DNA of 55,450 bases. It comes from JBBDYH01 sp040901795. GTDB taxonomy: Bacteria > Planctomycetota > Planctomycetia > Pirellulales > JALHPA01. Below, piece by piece: positions 7,790 through 17,156 of this stretch (within the stretch, counting starts at the first letter, position 1; every line of letters begins with the position of its first letter). The position numbers and the translations under genes are program-made. The notes under the pieces are model-generated. The model saw only the letters and a list, made by a program, of their open reading frames with translations, was not told where the DNA came from and ran no database searches. The DNA is taken from the NCBI GenBank assembly GCA_040901795.1, contig JBBDYH010000003.1:1-55450 (forward strand). The letters are read 5' to 3'.

Positions 7790-9355
7790 ATGCATCCCAT
7801 GCGACGGATTTCCGCATTTCGGCTGCTATTGAGCATCCATGTTTTGGTCGGCACGATCACGACCGCGTCAAGCGGCGTCGCAGCCGAGCGAGCCGCCTTG
7901 GCCGTGGCGCGCGAGTCGATCACGTCCAGTGAACTCAAACGGCACGTCGAAGTGCTGGCTGACGACTCGTTCGAGGGGCGCGAGGCGGGCAGTCGGGGCG
8001 GCCGCGCGGCCAGTCTTTATCTTGCACGTGAGTTCGAGCGGCACAAGCTCAAGCCCGCCGGCGACCAGGGCACGTATTTTCAGTCCTTCTTTGGCAACTG
8101 CCGCAATGTGTTGGGCCTGATCGAAGGAAGCGATCCCGAACTGAAGCAGCCGTACGTCGTGATCTGCGGGCACTACGATCACGTCGGCTACGGCAGCCGA
8201 CGCAACAGCAACGGCCCGACGGGGTACATCCATAACGGGGCCGACGACAATGCCAGCGGCGCCGCCGCGGTGCTCGAAGCGATTGAAGCGATCGTGTCGG
8301 TGGCCGAGCCGCCGAAGCGGTCGATCCTGTTTGCACTGTGGGACAGCGAGGAGAACGGACTCAACGGCTCGAAGCACTGGGTCCGTAATCCGACAATCCC
8401 GCTGGGCGGCATCACAGCGGCCATCAATCTTGATATGGTCGGCCGGCTCCGCAACGAACGGCTGACGATCTATGGTACGCGCACGAGCACCGGTCTGCGG
8501 CGGCTGGTGTGCGAAGCGAACCGCCGCTGCGATTTGCTGCTCGACTTCGACTGGACGATGAACGACGACAGCGACCATCATAGTTTCTTCGCCGCGGGCA
8601 TACCCGTGATGATGTTTCACACCGGCCTGCACGAGGATTATCACCGTCCCAGCGACGACGCCGCGAAGGTGAACGCCGCTGGCATCGAGCGGATTGCACG
8701 GCTGCTATTCAATACGACGCTGGCGCTGGCCGACGCGCCGCAACCGCAGCGGTTTCGATCGCAATCGCGGCAGGAGTTTTCCTCGATGCGCGAGAGCGCG
8801 GAGCGCGCACTGCCGCCGCTGCCTGGCCGGCTGGGCGTGCAGTGGAGGAGGCCCGAGCCGAGCGACGCCGAACCAGGCGTGCGGCTGGAGACGGTGAATG
8901 CCGGCTCGGCGGCCGATCGCGCGGGTCTGAAGCCGGACGATCGCATCGTGCGGTTCGCGGGGGAGCCGGTCGATCCGCACCGTTTCGGCGAGCATGTGCT
9001 GGCGGCCCCCAATCCCGTTGAAGCAGAGATCCGTCGGCCGGGCGAAGACGAACCTCGCACGGTGCGACTGGCGCTGACTGGTCAGCCGCTGCGGGTGGGG
9101 ATCGCCTGGCGGGTGGATGAGGCCGAGCCGACGCTGGTGCAGATTGTGCGTGTGACGCCCGGTTCGCCTGCTGCCTCGGCCGGCATCCGGCTGTTCGATC
9201 GCATCTACGAAGTCAACGGCGAGCGGTTTTCGTCGATTGATGAATTCGGGCGGTTGATGGCCACCGACGAGCCGCTCAAGTTACTGGCCGAGACGCAGGG
9301 GCGGATGCGGATGATCGAGCTGACGCCACTGAAGGTGGGAGGATCGGCAGAGTAA
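7790..9355 (+). CDS. secreted M28 zinc aminopeptidase with two PDZ domains
   Basis: Exported metallopeptidase of 521 residues. A signal peptide with hydrophobic core (RLLLSIHVLVGTITTASS) is followed by the M28 peptidase domain. The di-zinc ligands are visible as GHYDH (about 128-131), NGADDNASG (152-153), SEEN (187-188), NLDMVGR (215) and a late HEDYHRPSDD histidine. The last ~170 residues carry two PDZ-like domains (VNAGSAADRAGLKPDDRIVRFAG and VTPGSPAASAGIRLFDRIYEVNG) that likely bind peptide tails or membrane partners. M28/PDZ fusions are common in planctomycetes. It acts outside the cytoplasmic membrane and releases N-terminal amino acids in related enzymes; the exact substrate is unknown. 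Confidence 0.93.
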   Translation: MHPMRRISAFRLLLSIHVLVGTITTASSGVAAERAALAVARESITSSELKRHVEVLADDSFEGREAGSRGGRAASLYLAREFERHKLKPAGDQGTYFQSFFGNCRNVLGLIEGSDPELKQPYVVICGHYDHVGYGSRRNSNGPTGYIHNGADDNASGAAAVLEAIEAIVSVAEPPKRSILFALWDSEENGLNGSKHWVRNPTIPLGGITAAINLDMVGRLRNERLTIYGTRTSTGLRRLVCEANRRCDLLLDFDWTMNDDSDHHSFFAAGIPVMMFHTGLHEDYHRPSDDAAKVNAAGIERIARLLFNTTLALADAPQPQRFRSQSRQEFSSMRESAERALPPLPGRLGVQWRRPEPSDAEPGVRLETVNAGSAADRAGLKPDDRIVRFAGEPVDPHRFGEHVLAAPNPVEAEIRRPGEDEPRTVRLALTGQPLRVGIAWRVDEAEPTLVQIVRVTPGSPAASAGIRLFDRIYEVNGERFSSIDEFGRLMATDEPLKLLAETQGRMRMIELTPLKVGGSAE

Positions 9356-9360
9356 CGCAT

Positions 9361-9675
9361 TTATGCTTGGCACCGCGGGCAGGGACACAGACTCTGTAAG
9401 TGCTCCCAGGTATACAGTCCGGACGAGTGGCCGTCGGACCAGTGAATCCGCACTGCGTAGTTGCCCACAAGCTGCATGTCGGTGATTGCGATGTCGGCTG
9501 GAACGGTTCGCGGGTCGAGGATCCGCAGGCCCGTATTCTCATCGACGCAGGCCGCGCAGTTGCAGTTGCTGCGCACGAAGTGGAAAGCGTAATCGCCAAT
9601 GTGCTCCGGGTTCCAGGTGATCCGCAGCAGGTGTTCGCCGCGCAAGGCTTTGAGGTCTTGAGGAAGAGGGGGCAT
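9361..9675 (-). CDS. DUF971 / GBBH-like N-terminal domain protein
   Basis: A 104-residue protein of the DUF971 family, which resembles the N-terminal domain of gamma-butyrobetaine hydroxylase. Typical features are LRITWNPEHIGDYAFHFVRSN-type opening strands (quoted part only), the NCNCAACVDE cysteine cluster, and the C-terminal YTWEHLQSLCPCPRC signature, where cysteines may bind zinc or an Fe-S cluster. Stand-alone members are often found near Fe-S carrier genes, but here the gene is alone and convergent with the M28 peptidase (five bases between stops). Function in this organism is not established. Confidence 0.85.
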   Translation of the reverse strand: MPPLPQDLKALRGEHLLRITWNPEHIGDYAFHFVRSNCNCAACVDENTGLRILDPRTVPADIAITDMQLVGNYAVRIHWSDGHSSGLYTWEHLQSLCPCPRCQA

Positions 9676-9838
9676 GGGAGTGCAGAGTGTGGAGTTCGGA
9701 GTGCGGAATTCGGTTGATTGAGTCGGCGTTCCGGGGATAGACTAGCACCGCTCGCCCTTGGGCAATGTATTCTATTGTAGGGAGTAGGCGTCGGTCTGTG
9801 ATCTGAGACGGCCAGCGAATTCAAACCTCAACGCATCA

Positions 9839-12070
9839 ATGGTCATGCTCAATCGAACTTTGGCGGTCCTGCTGCTCGTTGTTTTTGTCGCGACGGCGCT
9901 GTGGAGTCAGCTCGGACGTTCATACGCCGCGTACAATGCCGACGATGGCACTGCAAACAAGACCGCTTCGCGCCGGGAGAAAAAGACCCCCACGATGCTC
10001 GATTACCCGCAGCCTCGCCGCGGCGATACCGTGGACGACTACCACGGAACCGAAGTCGCCGACCCGTACCGTTGGCTCGAGGAGCCCGACTCGCCCGAGA
10101 CGCGGGAGTGGATCGAGGCGGAGAACCGCGTCACCGAGTCGTATCTCTCGCAAATCCCCAAGCGTAAGAAGATCCGCCAGCGTCTGACGGAGCTGTGGAA
10201 CTACGAACGGTATGGCCTGCCGTGGAGCGAGGGAGATACTTACTTCTACACGCACAACGACGGGCTGCAGAACCAGAGTGTGCTGATGATGGCCGACGCG
10301 GGGAGCTTCCACGCCGGCGACGAACCGCGTGCGCTGCTCGATCCGAACAAGCTTTCCGAAGACGGCACGGTGTCGCTCGCTGGCAGCCGTGTGAGTGACG
10401 ATGGCAAGTATCTGGCGTACGGTCTGGCCAGCGGTGGCTCGGACTGGAACGAGTGGCATGTCCGCGACGTCGCTTCGGGCCGGGATCTCGACGACCACTT
10501 AAAGTGGGTCAAGTTCTCCGGCGCCTCGTGGACCAAGGACGGCCGCGGCTTCTTTTACAGCCGCTACGACGAGCCGCCCGAGGGGGAAAAGCTCACACAA
10601 GCAAACTATTTCCAAAAGGTCTTTTATCACAAGCTGGGCAGCGACCAATCAGAAGACAAGCTGGTCTATGATCGGAAGGACCATAAGGACTGGGGGTTTT
10701 CCGGTGAAGTGACGGACGACGGCAAGTACCTGGTGATCAACGTCTGGCAAGGGACGCGGCGGGAGAATCAGGTTTTTTATCAAGAGCTCGATGGCAAGGA
10801 ACCGGGCGATACCACGACGGTCGAACTATTGACCGGCTTCGACGCCGACTACAACTTCGTTGGCAATGACGGCTCGCGGTTTTACTTCCTCACGGATAAC
10901 GATGCTCCTCGGCGGCGGCTGATCGCGATCGACATTGAGCGGCCCGACCGGCAGCACTGGCAAGAGCTCGTCTCTCAAAGCGATGACATCCTGCAGCGCG
11001 TGTCGCTGGTGGGCGATCAGTTCTTCGCGGTCTACCTGAAGGACGCGTCGTCGCGCGTGAAGGTGTTTGACCTGGCCGGCAAGCATTTGCGCGACGTGGA
11101 GCTGGCGGGCATCGGCTCGGCCTCCGGCTTCGGCGGCGATCGTGACGACAAGGAGACGTTCTATGGGTTTTCGAGCTACACCACACCGACCACGATCTAC
11201 CGGTATGACCTGGCGAGCGGTGAAAGTACGTTGTGGCGGCGTCCGAAGATCGATTTCAAGTCCGACCGTTACGAGACGAAACAACTCTTCACCGCGAGCA
11301 AGGACGGCACGCACGTGCCGATTTTCGTGACGCACAAGAAGGGCCTGAAGCTGGACGGCAACAACCCCACGCTGCTTTACGGCTACGGCGGGTTTAACAT
11401 CGCACTGACGCCCGGGTTCGATGTGCGCAGCGCTGTATGGATGGAGATGGGCGGCGTGTATGCCGTGGCCACGCTCCGCGGCGGCGGCGAGTACGGCGTC
11501 GAGTGGCACGAGGGAGGCCGGCTGCACAACAAGCAGAACGTGTTTGATGACTTTTTTGCGGCGGCGGAGCATCTCATCGAACAGAAGTACACGCGGCCGG
11601 AAACACTGGCCATCGCCGGCCGCAGCAACGGCGGACTGCTGGTCGGCGCGGCGATGACGCAGCGGCCCGAGCTGTTTGGGGCGACGCTGCCGGGCGTCGG
11701 CGTGATGGACATGCTGCGGTTCCACAAGTTCACGATCGGCTGGGCATGGGTCTCGGAGTACGGGTCGGCCGACGATGCCGAAGTTTTTCCGACGCTGTAT
11801 CGCTATTCGCCGCTGCACAGTCTCAAACCGGGCGTGAAGTACCCAGCCACGCTGATCGTGACCGCGGACCACGACGATCGCGTCGTGCCGGCGCACAGTT
11901 TCAAGTTTGCCGCGGCCTTGCAGGCGGCGCAGCGTTCCGGCCCGCATGTGCCGCCGGTGCTAATCCGCATCGAAACACGCGCCGGCCACGGCGCGGGCAT
12001 GGCGCTCAAGAAGAAGATCGACGAGACGACCGACGAATTGGCGTTTTTGGTGCAGACATTGGGGATGTAG
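9839..12070 (+). CDS. prolyl oligopeptidase family serine peptidase (S9A)
   Basis: A 743-residue serine peptidase that cleaves short peptides after proline in characterised relatives. An N-terminal signal or anchor (TLAVLLLVVFVATALW) indicates export. A seven-bladed propeller domain (about 75-450) gates the active site, and the C-terminal alpha/beta hydrolase domain carries the triad: Ser in GRSNGGLLVGA (about 595), Asp in TADHDDRVVP (about 679) and His in RAGHGAGM (about 716). ATG codons at 9839 and 9845 are both possible. Its TAG stop lies within a GTAG that begins a hairpin repeat block shared with the convergent gene at 12132. Confidence 0.94.
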   Translation: MVMLNRTLAVLLLVVFVATALWSQLGRSYAAYNADDGTANKTASRREKKTPTMLDYPQPRRGDTVDDYHGTEVADPYRWLEEPDSPETREWIEAENRVTESYLSQIPKRKKIRQRLTELWNYERYGLPWSEGDTYFYTHNDGLQNQSVLMMADAGSFHAGDEPRALLDPNKLSEDGTVSLAGSRVSDDGKYLAYGLASGGSDWNEWHVRDVASGRDLDDHLKWVKFSGASWTKDGRGFFYSRYDEPPEGEKLTQANYFQKVFYHKLGSDQSEDKLVYDRKDHKDWGFSGEVTDDGKYLVINVWQGTRRENQVFYQELDGKEPGDTTTVELLTGFDADYNFVGNDGSRFYFLTDNDAPRRRLIAIDIERPDRQHWQELVSQSDDILQRVSLVGDQFFAVYLKDASSRVKVFDLAGKHLRDVELAGIGSASGFGGDRDDKETFYGFSSYTTPTTIYRYDLASGESTLWRRPKIDFKSDRYETKQLFTASKDGTHVPIFVTHKKGLKLDGNNPTLLYGYGGFNIALTPGFDVRSAVWMEMGGVYAVATLRGGGEYGVEWHEGGRLHNKQNVFDDFFAAAEHLIEQKYTRPETLAIAGRSNGGLLVGAAMTQRPELFGATLPGVGVMDMLRFHKFTIGWAWVSEYGSADDAEVFPTLYRYSPLHSLKPGVKYPATLIVTADHDDRVVPAHSFKFAAALQAAQRSGPHVPPVLIRIETRAGHGAGMALKKKIDETTDELAFLVQTLGM

Positions 12071-12130
12071 CGTATCGTAAGCCTCTCGCTGCGCGAGAAG
12101 ATATTTCGTCTCGCAAAGCGAAAAAACTAC
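12067..12130. repeat. REP-like inverted pair between convergent genes
   Basis: GTAG on the plus strand at 12067-12070 (the TAG is the peptidase stop) is followed by a hairpin CTCTCGCTGCGCGAGA. GTAG on the minus strand at 12130-12127 is followed by a second imperfect hairpin (TTTTTTCGCTTTGCGAGACG). This head-to-head arrangement is that of a BIME. It may also work as a bidirectional terminator for the two convergent genes. Confidence 0.65.
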
Positions 12131-12131
12131 A

Positions 12132-13835
12132 CTACTCGACGAACGTGTCCGGAAGCGATACGGGCAGGCCGTCAGCGGCTTGGAGTAGGCGACGGAGGAC
12201 CTCTTTATCGATCGACTTGCGGATCGCCCGCACTTTTCCGTCCATAAATCCGGCGACAAACGTGTTGCCTGGATTGTGGGTGAGTCCCTTCATCGGATCG
12301 TTCAAGTCGACCTCCCAATCGTCCGGCTTTGTCCAGATGACTTCGTGCTGCGGATCGACTTCCACGACGCCGATCGTTTTCGATACGCCGTCCCGCACGT
12401 CGCGGAGTTTCGATATGTCGTCCGGTTGAAACAATGTCTTTTCGCCGATTGGCATCTGGTAGGGTGTAGTTACCGAATTGGCGGGCGCAAAGGGCCGACG
12501 ATAGATGGCAGGCATCCGCTCGATCAGTTTCTTATTGTGGGGGCTATCCCAGGGTTCATCGCGGCGAAATTCGCGGTATAGTTCAAATTCCCCCATGAAC
12601 TGCAAAATGCTTACGCGCCAGCTCAACAGCGGCTTGCCCTGGGCATCGTAGTTGGCCGGCGTGGGAAAGGCCTTGTATGCATCGTGCGTGTTGAGAAAAG
12701 CCAGAACAATCTCTTTCATCTGGTCAGTGCTTTGGTGCGTGGCGAACCGGACCTGCTGCGCCAGCAATGCAGTTCGGAGTGCTTCAACCAATTTGGTGCG
12801 CGGCGTCCGCGATTTTTCGGTGCTCCACCGCAACCGGTCGCCGGCGATCTCTAAGTCAATCAGACCGGCAAGGTCAGCAGGCTGCCAATCTTGTGCCTTC
12901 GGCTGCTTGGCCAGCGCACTTAAGCTGAGTTGGATTAGTCGTTCCATTTGCTTCGCTCCATCGGCACTCCGCGATTGAATTACGACGCGCGAGCCGCCTT
13001 GTCCGCCCACACCTAATGCACCCCACTGAAAGCCTTCCGCCAACGTGTCGCCCACCGAGAGCTCGTCGATTTTGACCGGTCCAAGGATCTCGCGAACGGC
13101 TCGCGCGAAAACTGGTGGCGGGGCCACCACGAGTTGAAATGATCCTTCCCCGGCTGCCGACAGGGCCCCGTTGACGGACGCCCGCGCCTGGCGTTCGGTC
13201 TTAACCAAATGATCCAGAAGCGACTGTCGGCCCGCTACCACAAGTGTGCCTGCTGTCGGCTCGTCGATGTGAGTGGCATGCTCAAATCGCAGGGCGAACC
13301 AGGGGCTTTCGACGGTGGCCACGCTGGCTGGCGAAAACAGCGACGTGCCGGCGGCGCTTTTGCTCTTCCGGCTTTTGCCCGATCCAGGGGGATCTTCGAC
13401 CACGACCTTTGCGATCTCGTCGCGCTCGGCCGCATTGTGCACCGGAACAACGGCATAGATGAACTGCTCTGGCTCCCTCATGAGTCGATCCATTTGTGCT
13501 TCGAGGCCATGGAGCGTCAGCACGAGGTAAACTTCGGCCACTTGGAGCTTCTTGAGGCGCCGCAGGCGCTCGGCCAGGTTGCGGGAGCTTCGCCGCCAGA
13601 GGTGATGGGCGAATGGTTGCGGATTGGCTTCAGCGAGTTGCGCTTCGATGGCCTTTTCCAACGCGTCGGGATCGATCTTGGTAAGATCTAACCGTGCGAA
13701 GGCGATTGCCCGGGGGTCAAGATTGGGAATGATGCGCCGATTTTGCAATTCTTGTCCCGCAGCTCGATTCGCGTCATACGGCAAAACCGGGGCGAGCGCC
13801 AGAATAATCGTGAGAATCAGCCGACGACGGCCCAT
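12132..13835 (-). CDS. DUF1559-domain planctomycete protein
   Basis: A secreted protein of 567 residues beginning at 13835, where AGGAG sits 8 bases upstream; a longer frame to 13865 overlaps the previous gene and is not favoured. A signal peptide (LILTIILALAPVLPY) is followed by a helical region and a C-terminal DUF1559-type part with NTHDAYKAFPTPANYD, SWRVSILQFMGE and the terminal GNTFVAGFMDGKVRAI, which corresponds to the H-X9-DG motif area of the family. DUF1559 proteins often have pilin-like N-terminal methylation sites, but none is visible here. It forms an apparent operon with the upstream gene (19 bases apart). Function is unknown. Confidence 0.82.
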   Translation of the reverse strand: MGRRRLILTIILALAPVLPYDANRAAGQELQNRRIIPNLDPRAIAFARLDLTKIDPDALEKAIEAQLAEANPQPFAHHLWRRSSRNLAERLRRLKKLQVAEVYLVLTLHGLEAQMDRLMREPEQFIYAVVPVHNAAERDEIAKVVVEDPPGSGKSRKSKSAAGTSLFSPASVATVESPWFALRFEHATHIDEPTAGTLVVAGRQSLLDHLVKTERQARASVNGALSAAGEGSFQLVVAPPPVFARAVREILGPVKIDELSVGDTLAEGFQWGALGVGGQGGSRVVIQSRSADGAKQMERLIQLSLSALAKQPKAQDWQPADLAGLIDLEIAGDRLRWSTEKSRTPRTKLVEALRTALLAQQVRFATHQSTDQMKEIVLAFLNTHDAYKAFPTPANYDAQGKPLLSWRVSILQFMGEFELYREFRRDEPWDSPHNKKLIERMPAIYRRPFAPANSVTTPYQMPIGEKTLFQPDDISKLRDVRDGVSKTIGVVEVDPQHEVIWTKPDDWEVDLNDPMKGLTHNPGNTFVAGFMDGKVRAIRKSIDKEVLRRLLQAADGLPVSLPDTFVE

Positions 13836-13854
13836 TTTGTATTCTCCTCGTTCA

Positions 13855-15306
13855 TTACTTTGCATCTTTCGCCTCGCGCAGTCGCAGGCGGTATTCGTAC
13901 TCGAGATCCGCCCCTAGTTCGTGCCTGACCATCTTCAACGTGGCGGTTTTTCCTCCGCCGCTATAAACGAACGGCGCTTTAGTCACGGGGTCGTCGAGCA
14001 CCGGCACTTCGCGGATCTCTGCAAGCGCAGTGGGAAACTCGCCGTAACGCGCCGCATGAAGCCGCAACGCTTCAATGGCCCGGAGAACGGAAAGAAACCG
14101 ATGTTGCCGCAGTTGAGCTTGGTACATTGCGCTCAGCGGCGGCATAAACGTCCAAAACGGTGCCGAAGAGCTCTCCGTCCGACGATATATCTCGCGAAGA
14201 TTCGTTAGAGCAACCTCACGGGCCGGACCGTACACGACTGCCGTCCATTTGTAGAGATCATCACGCGCATTTTCGTAACGTTTCCAACGCGCCAGCAGGG
14301 CCACCTGGAGCACTGGCATCTGGTCGAGTAACTCCCTGGAGTGGCCCGCGGCGACCAGCTCGCGATAGCCTTCGTCGTAGGTTTGCACGGCCCACGCGGT
14401 AAGCTGCGCGCGCCGCTTCGCATCGCTTCGGTCCAGACGAGAGCCAGGCTCGACGGCAAACGCGCGCTCGGCAAGGTTGGCCGCCTCCTCCGCTGTAAGC
14501 GGCCGACGGTCGATCTGCCTTAACAATGGCAACGTGTATTCTGGAAACCGTAGGTCACCCGCGATAATCTTGCGGCTGTCAATAAAGACGGGGAATTCCG
14601 ACAACGCCCAATAGAGGTTCGGCGAGCCGGGCGAGCGGATCCATTCCACGAAGAATTCGTCGTGCATCATACCGACGATTGCTACACCGACGAGTGACTG
14701 CACCAAGATCTCACCGTCATGCTGCAAGTGATACGCGAGCGTAAAGTTGTCCAGCGCTGTAAGTATCGCCTCGTCATAATTACCTGTGGCGATCTCGTAT
14801 TTGGCCTTCATTGACAGCAGCCTTGCAACCGAGCGAAAACTCTGCAGCGCCGGCAGCAGCAGTTGCACGCCCTCTTCTTTGACCGGCTCTTCCCAGTCGC
14901 AATGCGCGCGATAGGTCGCCGCGCGCAAACAGCGGTAAAAGGCATCTTCGTGATTTGCCCGCAAGGTCTTGCCTAATTCCTCGATGTTGAGTTCGCGCAG
15001 TGGCGTCTCCATCCATTCCGCGAGCTGGATGTACTCCTTGGTGCGGATCGGCGATTCGGCCTCCAGCACAAACGCCTTGTAGTATTGGGTGGCCGCGTTG
15101 CCTGGTTTGAGATCGGCGGGGTTGGGCAACAGGCGATACTTCATGGCCGGGCGAGGTTCGCCGGCGGACGAGACTTCCAATTCGTAAACAATGCGAGTTG
15201 GATCAGTCTGTGGATCGGGAGTCGTCGGGGGAACACTCTCCTTGGGTTCCTGGCCTGGTACAACAGCCGTGAAGAGCGAACAGAAGATCAGAATTGAAAG
15301 TCGCAT
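13855..15306 (-). CDS. secreted hypothetical protein, 483 aa
   Basis: Not recognised beyond resemblance to planctomycete-only secreted proteins. A short signal peptide (LSILIFCSLFTAVVPG) is followed by a proline-rich linker and an almost wholly helical body containing TPR-like pairs (ARLLSMKAKYEIATGNYDEA; VLRAIEALRLHAARYGEFP). The second phrase, LRAIEALRLHAARYGEFPTALAEI, is a form common in planctomycete proteins of unknown role (shown here only in part). It lies just upstream of the DUF1559 gene on the same strand, and the two are probably co-transcribed. The start at 15306 has no clear ribosome site. Confidence 0.75.
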   Translation of the reverse strand: MRLSILIFCSLFTAVVPGQEPKESVPPTTPDPQTDPTRIVYELEVSSAGEPRPAMKYRLLPNPADLKPGNAATQYYKAFVLEAESPIRTKEYIQLAEWMETPLRELNIEELGKTLRANHEDAFYRCLRAATYRAHCDWEEPVKEEGVQLLLPALQSFRSVARLLSMKAKYEIATGNYDEAILTALDNFTLAYHLQHDGEILVQSLVGVAIVGMMHDEFFVEWIRSPGSPNLYWALSEFPVFIDSRKIIAGDLRFPEYTLPLLRQIDRRPLTAEEAANLAERAFAVEPGSRLDRSDAKRRAQLTAWAVQTYDEGYRELVAAGHSRELLDQMPVLQVALLARWKRYENARDDLYKWTAVVYGPAREVALTNLREIYRRTESSSAPFWTFMPPLSAMYQAQLRQHRFLSVLRAIEALRLHAARYGEFPTALAEIREVPVLDDPVTKAPFVYSGGGKTATLKMVRHELGADLEYEYRLRLREAKDAK

Positions 15307-15393
15307 GGTTTGAAGTGAGTTTGAATCGCCGAGGCGCAGAGGATCAAAATCGAATCTCCGCGCCTCGGCGTCTCAGCGGTTTTATTGCCTTTG
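15294..15393. repeat. GCCGAGGCGCAGAG / CTCCGCGCCTCGGCG inverted repeat
   Basis: The sequence between the two operons contains AATCGCCGAGGCGCAGAGG and, about 30 bases on, CTCCGCGCCTCGGCGTCTC, which pair imperfectly. It resembles the widespread degenerate 'rCCGCGrCTCrGCG' intergenic repeats rather than a gene. It may act as a terminator for the 15394 gene. Confidence 0.45.
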
Positions 15394-15996
15394 TTACATC
15401 GCCCGCAGCGCGTCGCGAAGCTCCAAGTAGGTTGCCGGCTCCGCGCGGCGTGACTTGCTTGAATCGTAGTCGTCGGCCTGATGACCGTGGGTCATCGCAA
15501 CGCGACGGTTGCCTTCGGCCCGTTCGTATTGCAAGCGCGATTGCTCTACGAACGCATCGCTGAGCGCCGCCCAATCCTGCCGGTGAATGATGTCGCTTTG
15601 AGGGAGCAATCGCGCCGGATTCTGCGCGAATCGCCATGCGGCGGCTTCGTTGGAAAGCGATGCTTGATCCGGCGCGTGCGATGGCGCTCGGTTTGCCGTC
15701 CCGCTGGTGTCGTTTTTAGTCGGTGCGGCGGGACGCTCGACATACACCACTTCCAGTTTCGGTTGCTGGTTCACGACCGAATATCCAAGGACAGCAGCGA
15801 CAAACGCCAATGTGGCCGCAATCGCAGGCCAGGCGAAACGTCGAGTGAAAGACGACCCGGCCAATTCGCCGCGGGCCGATGCCTCGCCCGCGCGGAAGAA
15901 TAGCTCGTCGCGACCTGCCTGCAGCGCCTCGGGCATCATGCGGCCGAGCAGGACGAGCGCCTCGTCTATTCGGTCTTGTCGCTCTTGTTCGGACAT
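15394..15996 (-). CDS. membrane protein, putative anti-sigma factor
   Basis: A 200-residue protein with a cytoplasmic helical N-terminus (MSEQERQDRIDEALVLLGRM), one transmembrane helix (about 50-70, FAWPAIAATLAFVAAVLGYSV) and a charged, low-complexity C-terminal part. It begins inside the 3' end of the ECF sigma gene (31-base overlap), which signals translational coupling. Size, topology and position fit an anti-sigma factor that holds the sigma factor at the membrane, but the zinc-binding HxxxCxxC motif of ZAS domains is absent, so this role is inferred from context only. Confidence 0.7.
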   Translation of the reverse strand: MSEQERQDRIDEALVLLGRMMPEALQAGRDELFFRAGEASARGELAGSSFTRRFAWPAIAATLAFVAAVLGYSVVNQQPKLEVVYVERPAAPTKNDTSGTANRAPSHAPDQASLSNEAAAWRFAQNPARLLPQSDIIHRQDWAALSDAFVEQSRLQYERAEGNRRVAMTHGHQADDYDSSKSRRAEPATYLELRDALRAM

Positions 15997-16472
15997 GGCA
16001 CTTCCATCCTCTCTCGCAAGGCCAATAGGGCCGCCTCGAACCGGCGGTGCGCTGTGCTGCTCGACGTGCCGGTCAATTCGCCGATCTCACTGAATGTCAA
16101 TCCGCCCCAAAAGTGAGCCACTACCACCTCGCGGAGCTCCAATGGCAACTCCGCCAGGGCTTCGGCCGCCAATTCCAACTCGCTGTGCAGGCGTGTGCGG
16201 CGATCAAACCACACGCGCGCTTGCTCTGCTGCGGCGCCTTCGTGACGTCGCCGGCTTTGCATGGCTCGCGCCTGGCTGATCGCCCGGTTGCGGACCACGC
16301 GGAACAGCCATGCGCGCGGGTTGGCCGGCCACTCGCGCTGTCCGGCCAGTTCGACCAGCGCTTCCTGGACGACGTCGTCGGGTACCGTGCACCACTGCCG
16401 CGCATACAGTTGCAGCGTCCCGCCCAGGCGGTCGAGCAAGTCGGCCAGCAGTCGTGGCTTGTCGAGGCTCAT
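15966..16472 (-). CDS. ECF RNA polymerase sigma factor
   Basis: An alternative sigma factor of about 168 residues. The region 2 motif contains VPDDVVQEALVELA and NPRAWLFRVVRNRAISQARAM (promoter -10 recognition), and the region 4 helix-turn-helix contains LPLELREVVVAHFWGGLTFSEIGELTG followed by SSSTAHRRFEAAL (-35 recognition; motifs given in pieces). I start at 16472 (MSLDKPRLL); the longer frame upstream encodes an arginine-rich non-conserved sequence. Its gene overlaps the putative anti-sigma gene, and it is divergent from the methyltransferase at 16542. Confidence 0.88.
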   Translation of the reverse strand: MSLDKPRLLADLLDRLGGTLQLYARQWCTVPDDVVQEALVELAGQREWPANPRAWLFRVVRNRAISQARAMQSRRRHEGAAAEQARVWFDRRTRLHSELELAAEALAELPLELREVVVAHFWGGLTFSEIGELTGTSSSTAHRRFEAALLALRERMEVPCPNKSDKTE

Positions 16473-16541
16473 CGAGCGCTTGAGTCGGCGGTTTATGATG
16501 TTGTCGCTTGCCGAGGCACGATTATCCCAGAAAATGTCTGC

Positions 16542-17156
16542 ATGGGATTTTACGCGCGGCACATTTTCCCGCGGCTGATGCACTGGAGCCTGTCGCGGCC
16601 GGCATTGGCCGACGAGCGGCGACGAACACTCGCGGAAGTGAGCGGCGAGGTGCTGGAGATCGGTTTTGGCACTGGTCTCAACCTGCCGCACTATCCGCCG
16701 CACGTCCGAAAAGTCACCGCCATCGACGCCAACCCCGGCACCCTGCGGCTCGCGGAGCGGCAGCTAGCTTCCTCGCCAATCGAAGTCGAGCGCCGCGTTG
16801 TGACGGCCGAACGTCTGCCGTTGCCCGACCAGTCGTTCGACAGCGTCGTCTCGACGTTTACTCTGTGCAGCATTCCTGACGTGGTGAGGGCGCTGCGCGA
16901 GATGCGGCGCGTGCTCAAACCGGGCGGGCGGTTTTTCTTTCTGGAACACGGCTTGAGTCCGGAGCCGGGCGTCGCACGTTGGCAGCATCGCGGTACGCCA
17001 ATCACGCGTTGGCTCGGCGAAGGGTGTCATCTGGATCGGCCGATCCGCCGGTTGATTGAGAAGGCCGGCTTCGAAGTCGATCGTTGCGAGGAGCATTACC
17101 TGGCGGGGATGCCTAAGTTGGGCGGGTATCTGTATCGCGGCGTGGCGACACCGTAG
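16542..17156 (+). CDS. class I SAM-dependent methyltransferase (UbiE/type 11)
   Basis: A 205-residue methyltransferase. SAM-binding motif I is VLEIGFGTGLNLPHY (about residues 37-51), the acidic end of strand 2 is TAIDANPG, and motifs II-III are seen in FDSVVSTFTLCSIPDV and LKPGGRFFFLEHG. The long frame beginning at 16047 is antisense to the sigma gene in its first half, so the ATG at 16542 is used. Close relatives are often called phospholipid or small-molecule methyltransferases, but the acceptor is not predictable. The stop codon TAG is contained in the GTAG of a hairpin repeat. Confidence 0.85.
   Translation: MGFYARHIFPRLMHWSLSRPALADERRRTLAEVSGEVLEIGFGTGLNLPHYPPHVRKVTAIDANPGTLRLAERQLASSPIEVERRVVTAERLPLPDQSFDSVVSTFTLCSIPDVVRALREMRRVLKPGGRFFFLEHGLSPEPGVARWQHRGTPITRWLGEGCHLDRPIRRLIEKAGFEVDRCEEHYLAGMPKLGGYLYRGVATP

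Noticed and set aside
7868..8644. 258-codon ORF antisense to the M28 peptidase
   Set aside because: Shadow of a gene with complete metal ligands on the other strand; His/Arg-rich composition is typical of GC-rich antisense frames.
10826..11947. 373-codon ORF antisense to the prolyl oligopeptidase
   Set aside because: Antisense shadow; the plus strand carries the full catalytic triad.
16047..16541. Long N-terminal extension of the methyltransferase frame
   Set aside because: It is antisense to the ECF sigma gene and unlike any methyltransferase; the ATG at 16542 begins the family sequence.
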